Assembly (NCBI RefSeq): GCF_021729145.1
Contig: NZ_JAJSLW010000003.1
Location: forward strand, 186,001-250,000
Reading direction: 5' to 3'
DNA from: Membranihabitans maritimus
GTDB taxonomy: Bacteria; Bacteroidota; Bacteroidia; Chitinophagales; Saprospiraceae
DNA length: 64,000 bases
The translations under genes and the position numbers were made by a program. Positions 57,714 to 64,000 of the stretch are shown piece by piece (the stretch's first letter is position 1; each line of letters opens with the position of its first letter). The notes beneath the pieces are model-generated. The model did not search any database and was not told the origin of the DNA. It worked only from the letters and a program-made list of their open reading frames with translations.

Positions 57714-58376
57714 CTACCTAAAAGATTCAACTTCTTTCATTGATTTATTTTTATTTGTCACATCATCTGTAATCGGGAGAAATGAAAAACCTTTACCGGA
57801 ATAGTATTCTAATACCTTGGGCAATGCATACAACATTCTATCTTTTGATTTATCACTATCGTGAAAAACCACAATTGAACCGGGTCTTCCATGTTTTATA
57901 ACATTCAAATAGCAATCATCACCATTGATCTTTTTATCAAAATCTCCACTGAGGACATCCCACATGACTATTTGGTAATGCCGGGTCAGAAATGTTACCT
58001 GAGAAGGTTTAATTCGACCATATGGAGGACGAAATAATCGAGAATGAGCTTCAGATGCTCCTTTTTTTACATTATTAAAATAGGTAGTGTTATCTGTTGC
58101 CCATCCATTGAGATGGTTATAGGTGTGGCTACCAATTGAATGCCCTTCCTTTTGTACCACATCATACGTTTCTCGATACTTTGAAATGTTTTCACCTACA
58201 AAGAAAAATGTGGCTTTTGCTTCAAAATTCTTAAGAATCTCCAAAACCATAGGAGTTATTTCCGGATGGGGACCATCGTCGAAAGTAAGGTATATCACTT
58301 TATTTTCAGAACTTTTTTCCCAGATTAACTGTGGGAAAAATTCTTTTACGAACCGGGGTGTTTTGATCAGGTACAT
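57714..58376 (-). CDS. Polysaccharide deacetylase (NodB/carbohydrate esterase family 4 domain)
   Basis: 220 residues from ATG 58376 (a TTG at 58397 would add seven). The five NodB motifs can be followed: TFDDGPHPE (catalytic base and metal Asp), HSIGSHTYNH (metal His pair), RPPYGR, a DVLSGDF segment and VVFHDSD near the C-terminus. It removes N- or O-acetyl groups from peptidoglycan or another polymer. No signal peptide is obvious, which is odd for this family. Confidence 0.9.
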   Translation of the reverse strand: MYLIKTPRFVKEFFPQLIWEKSSENKVIYLTFDDGPHPEITPMVLEILKNFEAKATFFFVGENISKYRETYDVVQKEGHSIGSHTYNHLNGWATDNTTYFNNVKKGASEAHSRLFRPPYGRIKPSQVTFLTRHYQIVMWDVLSGDFDKKINGDDCYLNVIKHGRPGSIVVFHDSDKSKDRMLYALPKVLEYYSGKGFSFLPITDDVTNKNKSMKEVESFR

Positions 58377-58609
58377 TCTATAGGACTTAATTTGCAATTA
58401 GGATCAATATTTTTTTACTTTTGCTACTGTTAATCCGTACTATAAAAAATTATATTGTTGAGCCAACACAAATATGAAATGTAGAAATGCCTAACAATAA
58501 AAAAAATGTATAGTTAGTATCACAATAACCTGTTAGTGAAAATAACCAATTGATAATACACATTATAAATATTTTTAATATTTAACAAAAAAATCCTTAC
58601 GTTTCGGAT

Positions 58610-60151
58610 ATGAATAAACAAAAAGTAAGAGTTCGATTTGCTCCTAGTCCCACAGGAGCTTTGCACATAGGAGGAGTACGTACAGCTTTGTATAATTATT
58701 TATTTGCCAAACAGAATGGGGGAAACTTTATTTTGAGGATAGAAGATACGGATCAGACACGCTTTGTCGAGGGTGCTGAGGAATACATAAAAAAAAGTTT
58801 GGATTGGATAGGAATCACACCAGATGAAGGTCCGGAACAGGGTGGGGATTATGGCCCCTATCGACAATCTGATAGAAAATCACTTTACAAAAAGTATGCT
58901 GACCAACTCGTGGAAAAAGGGCATGCATATTATGCTTTTGATTCCCCTGATGATTTAACTCAATTGAGAGAAGAATACGAGAAGGAAAGAAAAATATCTT
59001 TTAAATACGACGCTACGGTCAGATATCAATTAAAGAACAGTCTAAATCTTTCTCCTGAAGAAGTAAGCACTTTAATAGAACAGGAGGTTCCCTATGTGGT
59101 AAGAATGTTCATTCCGGAGGACGATGAAGTAATTTTTTCTGATTTAATTAGAGATGATGTACGATTTGATACGAATGAACTGGATGATAAAGTGATCTTA
59201 AAAGCAGATGGAATGCCTACTTATCACCTAGCGAATATTGTGGATGATTATTTAATGGAAATAAGTCATGTTATACGAGGTGAGGAGTGGTTGTCCAGCA
59301 CAGGTCATCATGTATTATTGTACAAAATGTTGGGATGGACAGAAAGGATGCCTCAATTTGCGCATCTCCCCCTATTATTAAAGCCAGAAGGTGGGGGAAA
59401 ACTGAGCAAAAGAGATGGAGCTAAATTTGGTTTTCCTGTCTTTCCACTTCAATGGGAAGAACCGTCAGATGGAAATACATACAAAGGTTTCAGGGAAGCA
59501 GGAATTCTTCCTGAAGCATTAGCTAATTTTATAGCGCTGCTTGGTTGGAGTCCGGGGAATGACCAGGAAATATTTTCTGTGGAAGATTTGGTTAAAGTTT
59601 TTAGTCTAGAACAAATCAGTAAAAGTGGAGCGAGATTTGATTATGACAAAGCACTTTGGTTTAATCAACAATACATCATCCATTCAGATACCCAATCCTT
59701 GTTATCTTATATTGAAGATTACTTTCCTAATATCTCAGGATTAGCATCAAAGGAGTATCTCTCAAAAGTTTTGGAATTATATAAGGAGAGAATACATACC
59801 ATTTTGGAATTTCCGGATCAGGCTCTTCCTTTCTTTTCTGAAGAATTTGAATACGATACAAAACAAATCAAAAAGCGCTATAAGCCTGAAAACCACGAAT
59901 TGTACCTGGACCTGTTTGAAACGATAAATAATACAGACCCTTTTGAGCAAAGAAGTATTAAATCTAATGTAGAAAGTTTTATTTCCGAAAAAGAAACTAA
60001 GTTTGGTGTCGTCCTTCCTATTTTGCGATTGGCCATTGCGGGAATTTTACAAGGTCCGGATTTGTTTGCAATGATGGAGGTAATCGGAAAAGAAAAGACC
60101 AGGAAGCGACTAGACCGATCTCTTCCCATTTTCCAGGAATTAAAAAATTAA
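58610..60151 (+). CDS. gltX: Glutamyl-tRNA synthetase
   Basis: 513-residue class I aminoacyl-tRNA synthetase. ATP-binding motif HIGH appears as HIGG (19-22) in PSPTGALHIGGVRTAL, the KMSKS-type motif as KLSKR (264-268), with the FAHLPLLLKPEGGGK region before it. The anticodon-binding C-terminal half has normal length. A small gene follows after 2 bases. Confidence 0.97.
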   Translation: MNKQKVRVRFAPSPTGALHIGGVRTALYNYLFAKQNGGNFILRIEDTDQTRFVEGAEEYIKKSLDWIGITPDEGPEQGGDYGPYRQSDRKSLYKKYADQLVEKGHAYYAFDSPDDLTQLREEYEKERKISFKYDATVRYQLKNSLNLSPEEVSTLIEQEVPYVVRMFIPEDDEVIFSDLIRDDVRFDTNELDDKVILKADGMPTYHLANIVDDYLMEISHVIRGEEWLSSTGHHVLLYKMLGWTERMPQFAHLPLLLKPEGGGKLSKRDGAKFGFPVFPLQWEEPSDGNTYKGFREAGILPEALANFIALLGWSPGNDQEIFSVEDLVKVFSLEQISKSGARFDYDKALWFNQQYIIHSDTQSLLSYIEDYFPNISGLASKEYLSKVLELYKERIHTILEFPDQALPFFSEEFEYDTKQIKKRYKPENHELYLDLFETINNTDPFEQRSIKSNVESFISEKETKFGVVLPILRLAIAGILQGPDLFAMMEVIGKEKTRKRLDRSLPIFQELKN

Positions 60152-60153
60152 TC

Positions 60154-60351
60154 ATGGCAAAAAATAAAAAGTCCAAAAACGATCCCAAAACCCACGATGA
60201 CTTGAAGGGTTTTAATATACATATCAATGAATTTGGGCAGGTAGAATCTACGCTTCAGCAGGATAAATTAAATACTTTTCTCAATGATAATGTAGAAGAT
60301 AAAAAATTTAATAAAAAAGTAATTGAACAATTGTCAAAAGAAGAGGAATAA
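60154..60351 (+). CDS. Small hydrophilic protein of unknown function downstream of gltX
   Basis: 65 residues, strongly charged: a lysine-rich start (MAKNKKSKN) and a segment GFNIHINEFGQVESTLQQDK. It begins 2 bases after the gltX stop codon, so co-translation is likely. The sequence looks like a small conserved protein, but I cannot name a family or function. Confidence 0.7.
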   Translation: MAKNKKSKNDPKTHDDLKGFNIHINEFGQVESTLQQDKLNTFLNDNVEDKKFNKKVIEQLSKEEE

Positions 60352-60669
60352 GGATTTTTAATCATCCGAAAGACCACACGCTTCTTACCTTTTTCGTTCT
60401 CACTTTAATTATCTAATTGGTAAGCAGGCAATAGGCAAATGCAATAATTGCATCATTTTATTAATTTTCATCCCATTTCCAGGTATAGCCAATCTTTGAT
60501 ATTTATAATTGCAACACCTAGTGCCTACAAGATTACCTCTTTTGTATACGCCTTTGTTGATCATATAAATCACATTTGCAACTACTTATTACTCAGGCTC
60601 ATGTTATTTTTCCGGCTTCGTGCAACTTTTATATTTTGTTGTTCGTCTATACGGTAAATACACTGAAAA
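60352..60669. other. Intergenic region before the second ECF sigma gene
   Basis: 318 AT-rich bases. The only notable element is the palindrome ATGCAAT-A-ATTGCAT (60439-60453), a possible regulator site. No gene, terminator with T-run, or RNA gene seen. Confidence 0.35.
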
Positions 60670-61239
60670 TTGGAGGAAGGCCTTTCAGAGCAAGAGACCC
60701 TGGTAAAAAAATGCAGGTCCGGGAACCCATTGGCGCAACATATTCTATATGATAGATATGCCGTTTCTATGTATAATGTAAGTTTACGCATCCTGGGAAA
60801 TACAGGGGAGGCAGAAGATGTTTTGCAAAATTCCTTTATTCAGGCTTTTAAAAAAATTGACGGTCTGGAATCCAATGAAATGTTCGGGAGCTGGCTAAAA
60901 AGAATTGTTGTTAATCATTCCATTGACGCCCTGAGAAAAAGAAAAATAAAGTTCATCAGTCTGGATGCGAATGATATTGAAATTGAAGTTTGGGAAGAAC
61001 CTCCAAGTTTTTTTGACGAAAAACCTAAAAAAGAAGTTATAAAAAAAATTCAGAATGGAATTAAACAATTGCCTGAAGGATATAAAACCGTAATTAATCT
61101 TTACCTTTTTGAAGGCTATGACCACAGTGAAATTTCGGAAATTTTAGGAATTAGCGAATCCACATCCAGATCACAATATATAAGAGCCAAAAAAAAATTG
61201 AGAAAGATTTTAAATAATAATAGTAAAGTCAATTTTTAA
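60670..61239 (+). CDS. ECF RNA polymerase sigma factor
   Basis: 189 residues. Region 2 lies at about 20-90 (ILYDRYAVSMYNVSLRIL, EAEDVLQNSFIQAFKKI, MFGSWLKRIVVNHSIDALRKRK) and region 4 at about 130-180 (LPEGYKTVINLYLFEGYDH, EISEILGISESTSRSQYIRAKKKL). The start is TTG 60670; an in-frame stop lies 6 bases upstream and no ATG precedes region 2. It heads a group of three genes with a membrane protein and a secreted beta-rich protein. Confidence 0.92.
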   Translation: MEEGLSEQETLVKKCRSGNPLAQHILYDRYAVSMYNVSLRILGNTGEAEDVLQNSFIQAFKKIDGLESNEMFGSWLKRIVVNHSIDALRKRKIKFISLDANDIEIEVWEEPPSFFDEKPKKEVIKKIQNGIKQLPEGYKTVINLYLFEGYDHSEISEILGISESTSRSQYIRAKKKLRKILNNNSKVNF

Positions 61240-61262
61240 TCATCTGTACAATATCATCGCAA

Positions 61263-61787
61263 ATGAAAAAAGATAAGCTAGAAAGTTTTATTCTTGAAAA
61301 CAAAGAAGAATTTGAACTAAGCTTTAGTGGCAAAAATGAGAGCTGGATCCATATTCAATCCCAACTGAAGGATTCTCGTCCAAACGCTTTTTCCATCGGC
61401 AAAAAAATAATTGGTATGGCAGCAGCGGTCGTTTTAGGATTAGTAGCAGTTTGGTCTTACACCCAGTATCATACACACATGATGACGATGAATCCTGAAC
61501 TTGCTTCATCAATAGAATTTTTTGAGATCACAGAAAACCGTCTCGTACAAACTTATCATACCAAAGGTATCAACCTGTCAGAAGATATTAAAAAAGACCT
61601 GGCAAATATCACACAGACCCAAAATGAACTTAAGAAAGCTTTAGAAAAAGCTCCTGCCAATAAAAAAGACTGGATAGTGAATGCATTAATACAATCTTAT
61701 GAATTAAAGATTCGAATACTCGAAGAAATGATCCAATTTGATAATAAAGAAAAGTCATTTAAAAATGAATCCATTAAATCTCTATAA
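61263..61787 (+). CDS. Single-pass membrane protein, probable anti-sigma-like regulator
   Basis: 174 residues. An N-terminal cytoplasmic part of about 45 residues is followed by one membrane helix (about 47-66) and an extracytoplasmic helical tail. The position right behind an ECF sigma gene and the topology fit an anti-sigma factor, but no zinc (ZAS) motif or FecR domain is present, so this is inference. It starts 24 bases after the sigma gene and its 3' end overlaps the next start by 23 bases. Confidence 0.7.
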   Translation: MKKDKLESFILENKEEFELSFSGKNESWIHIQSQLKDSRPNAFSIGKKIIGMAAAVVLGLVAVWSYTQYHTHMMTMNPELASSIEFFEITENRLVQTYHTKGINLSEDIKKDLANITQTQNELKKALEKAPANKKDWIVNALIQSYELKIRILEEMIQFDNKEKSFKNESIKSL

Positions 61788-62892
61788 AATAATTTTCTTA
61801 TTCCTGGGAATGTACTTTCTGCTACCCAGTGTTCAAGCAATTGAACCCAGATCAAGAGCAGAAAAAAAGGTATCTAAAGAAGTTAACACTTCCCTGGACC
61901 CTTCCATATTATTAAACACAAAGAAAGGGCAGGTGAAATTCGAAACCTGGAATAAATCTATGGTGAAATTGGATGCAACCATAACAGCTGAGGCAGACTC
62001 GGATGCCGAGGCCACATCCGGGCTAGACAAAGTAAATGTATTGTTGGAAAAATCTGGAAATGCAGTTCATATTTTGACTGAATTTTCAGATGAAAATCAG
62101 GGTTCAAATTTTTGGTCATCCGTAAAGTTTTGGGAGTCCAACCTCAAATTAACAGTGGATATAATTATTAAAGTCCCCCTCAATGCTGATTTTGACCTAA
62201 AACATGAATATGGCGATTTAATCCTTCCCAATGTATCCAATGCAGAAGTGAATGTAAAATACGGGTCTTTTACCTGTGGGAATATTAGTGAGAACTTATA
62301 TCTCGATCTGGGTTATAGCAATGGACACGTAGACAATGTAAAAGAATGTGATGCGTCCATACGATATTCAGATGTCACCTTCAATAATATAAATTATGGC
62401 AGGTTGGACATTTCATACTCAAAATATGAATCTGAGCACAGTGAAAAACTAGATATGGACTCCCGATATTCCAAACTAAATATAGCCTCAGTTCAAAAAT
62501 TGCTTTTGAACGGGAAGTTTGACAAGATTGATATTGATAAAACCAAGGAAATTATCATTAATTCAAAATATACACTCATTGATATTGATGAGCTTCAGGA
62601 AAGTGCTGATATTGTAAATAGTTATCAAAGCACTAAAATTCACAACGTTAGCCCCAATTTCTCCAGCATAAATATAGAAGGCAAATACGGAAATTGTTAT
62701 TTAAATATTGGAGAAAATGCACAGACGACTTTTGAACTTCAGACAAGATATGGAAATATTAATCTTCCCCCTAATGCACGCATTGACAATAATGATGATA
62801 CTAACACATCAACATTTATCGTGGGATCCATTGGAAATGGAAAATCCAGCATAAATATTAGTAATAGTTATGGGAATATTACAATCGATTGA
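61765..62892 (+). CDS. Secreted beta-strand repeat protein, DUF4097-like
   Basis: 375 residues from ATG 61765, which yields a signal peptide (ILFLGMYFLLPSVQA type); the frame extends to a TTG at 61738. The mature part is made of short strand repeats with periodic NxYGxI/KYGxF turns (for example YSNGHVDNV, RYSDVTF, KYGNCYLNIG, SYGNITID at the end), as in DUF4097/auto-transporter-like bactofilin-type sheets. It begins inside the 3' end of the membrane-protein gene, which supports translational coupling. In other Bacteroidota, similar proteins follow ECF sigma genes; function is unknown. Confidence 0.72.
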   Translation: MNPLNLYKIIFLFLGMYFLLPSVQAIEPRSRAEKKVSKEVNTSLDPSILLNTKKGQVKFETWNKSMVKLDATITAEADSDAEATSGLDKVNVLLEKSGNAVHILTEFSDENQGSNFWSSVKFWESNLKLTVDIIIKVPLNADFDLKHEYGDLILPNVSNAEVNVKYGSFTCGNISENLYLDLGYSNGHVDNVKECDASIRYSDVTFNNINYGRLDISYSKYESEHSEKLDMDSRYSKLNIASVQKLLLNGKFDKIDIDKTKEIIINSKYTLIDIDELQESADIVNSYQSTKIHNVSPNFSSINIEGKYGNCYLNIGENAQTTFELQTRYGNINLPPNARIDNNDDTNTSTFIVGSIGNGKSSINISNSYGNITID

Positions 62893-62910
62893 CCACTGAT
62901 TTCTCTTACT

Positions 62911-62928
62911 TAGGAAAACATTTTCCTA
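62911..62928. repeat. Perfect palindrome after the beta-repeat gene
   Basis: TAGGAAAA-CA-TTTTCCTA, stem of 8, starts 19 bases after the stop codon. The loop of two bases is too short for a classic terminator, and no T-run of length follows. It could be a protein-binding site or a fortuitous hairpin. Confidence 0.3.
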
Positions 62929-63117
62929 TTTGCAAAAAAACCATAATACCAAATCAAAATTATGGTACACTGCACACCAGCCCAAGCATGGATAATTCGA
63001 AAGAAATTATTCTTAATTGTCATTTTTTCATTTTACAGTTAGGAAAATTGAGAGAATTATAATACTTTCGTTCAGTACATTACAAATCAGTTATTTTAAA
63101 TAGAAAAAATATTTACC

Positions 63118-64000
63118 GTGAAAACAAATCTACTTTTATTTTTAATCCTGGCTTTAGGGATGACTTCATGTGTAAGCAAGAAAAAATACGAGGCTGCACA
63201 AATGGAATTAGAAAAAGCTAAACAAGATTGCGAACAAGAAATCGCAGAACTACTCCGCCAGAAAGAAGATGCTGACCGCCGATTGGTTGAATTAAACGAT
63301 GATCTAAAAAGTGCTAGAAGTGCTGCTAACACGAATGAAGACAGGGTGCGTGCATTGGAAGAAGAAATTGCCTACTTGAAAAAGACCAATACTAACTTAT
63401 TGGGACGTCTGGAAGAAATGTCAATTATTAGCAGAACCGGGGCGGAAAGTATAAAGCAATCCCTTGCTGCATTAGACCGTCAGGGAAAGTATATCCAGGA
63501 TTTGAACACGACCATGAGAAGGAAAGATTCACTAAATCTTGTTTTAGTTCAAAAACTAAAAAGATCTCTTTCCAACGTAAATGATGAAGACGTAAACGTC
63601 GAAGTAAAAAAAGGAGTTGTTTATATTTCTTTATCTGATAAATTACTCTTTAGAAGCGGAAGTACTGCTATCACAACAGAGGCTAATTCTGTACTTGGAA
63701 AAATCGCAAAAATTGTCAATGACCATTCTGAATTTGATGTGCTTATCGAAGGTCACACAGATAATGTACCGATTTCTACTTCTTGTATGAAAGACAATTG
63801 GGACCTTAGTGTGTTGAGAGCTACATCCATCGTGCGGTCTCTTCAGGACAACCACAACGTAGCACCTGAAAGGATGACAGCAGGAGGAAGATCTGAGTTT
63901 ATTCCGAAAGCAACTAACGACAATTCTGAAGGAAGAGCATTAAACCGAAGAACTGAAATCATCGTATTACCTAAATTGGATCAATATTTCAATTTAATGG
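63118..64000 (+). CDS. OmpA-family outer-membrane lipoprotein, C-terminus beyond the window
   Basis: 294 codons are visible, starting at GTG 63118, to the right edge. It has a lipoprotein signal (lipobox MTSC), a long coiled coil (about residues 22-110, rich in E/K/L), and an OmpA-type peptidoglycan-binding domain (about 165-290) with LLFRSGSTAITTEANSVL, VLIEGHTDNVPI and GRALNRRTEIIV (the conserved NRRTEI). It anchors the outer membrane to peptidoglycan. The end of the gene is outside the window. Confidence 0.93.
   Translation, partial: MKTNLLLFLILALGMTSCVSKKKYEAAQMELEKAKQDCEQEIAELLRQKEDADRRLVELNDDLKSARSAANTNEDRVRALEEEIAYLKKTNTNLLGRLEEMSIISRTGAESIKQSLAALDRQGKYIQDLNTTMRRKDSLNLVLVQKLKRSLSNVNDEDVNVEVKKGVVYISLSDKLLFRSGSTAITTEANSVLGKIAKIVNDHSEFDVLIEGHTDNVPISTSCMKDNWDLSVLRATSIVRSLQDNHNVAPERMTAGGRSEFIPKATNDNSEGRALNRRTEIIVLPKLDQYFNLM

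Noticed and set aside
1-64000. CRISPR arrays, tRNA or rRNA genes, complete insertion sequences
   Set aside because: No regularly spaced direct repeats, no tRNA-like cloverleaf with a conserved T-loop, no rRNA segments, and no intact transposase were seen on reading.

Overview
This 64 kb window is chromosomal DNA of a member of the Bacteroidota. The evidence is in the sequence: two type IX secretion components (a SprE/PorW-like lipoprotein and a PorP/SprF-family protein), a SusC/SusD pair controlled by an ECF sigma/FecR couple, low-GC DNA, few Shine-Dalgarno sequences, and TAnnTTTG-like promoter -7 elements (best before sprE and pdhC). The order or family cannot be fixed from this window alone. 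I saw no rRNA, tRNA, CRISPR array, prophage or intact insertion sequence.

Layout. 1-2665 is the larger part of 2-oxoglutarate dehydrogenase E1 (sucA), running off the left edge. 2.8-7.0 kb is a peptide-type ABC importer (two permeases and a binding lipoprotein, no ATPase beside it). 7.0-20.7 kb is mostly housekeeping and envelope genes: a TIGR01777 epimerase, a HAD phosphatase, an M23 endopeptidase, SprE/PorW, a biotin carrier, a bactofilin, PorP/SprF, recN, fabI and a Porin_10-type porin.

20.8-39.3 kb is the accessory part. It is one minus-strand block, read from right to left: ECF sigma factor, FecR anti-sigma factor, SusC with an STN domain, SusD, a neutral-ceramidase-like hydrolase, a PVC-type heme c lipoprotein, two paralogous two-domain alpha/beta hydrolases (the first interrupted by one in-frame TGA), and a right-handed beta-helix protein. 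No recognisable glycoside hydrolase is present. The block looks like an inducible uptake and degradation locus for an unidentified esterified or oxidisable substrate. It is the best candidate here for an undescribed system.

40-49 kb holds a LOG-family hydrolase, a cluster of tiny coupled ORFs (one apparently frameshifted at an A9 tract), a sigma-54-type response regulator without its usual DNA-binding C-terminus, an M20 amidohydrolase, a glycosyltransferase, recR, the E2 subunit of pyruvate dehydrogenase, ribosomal proteins L27 and L21, and a serine hydrolase. 49.5-64 kb holds a DUF4349-like protein, an M1 peptidase, a second glycosyltransferase, an MsbA-like ABC exporter, radC, a YkvA protein, a polysaccharide deacetylase, gltX, a second ECF sigma factor with a putative membrane regulator and a secreted beta-rich protein, and an OmpA-family lipoprotein running off the right edge.
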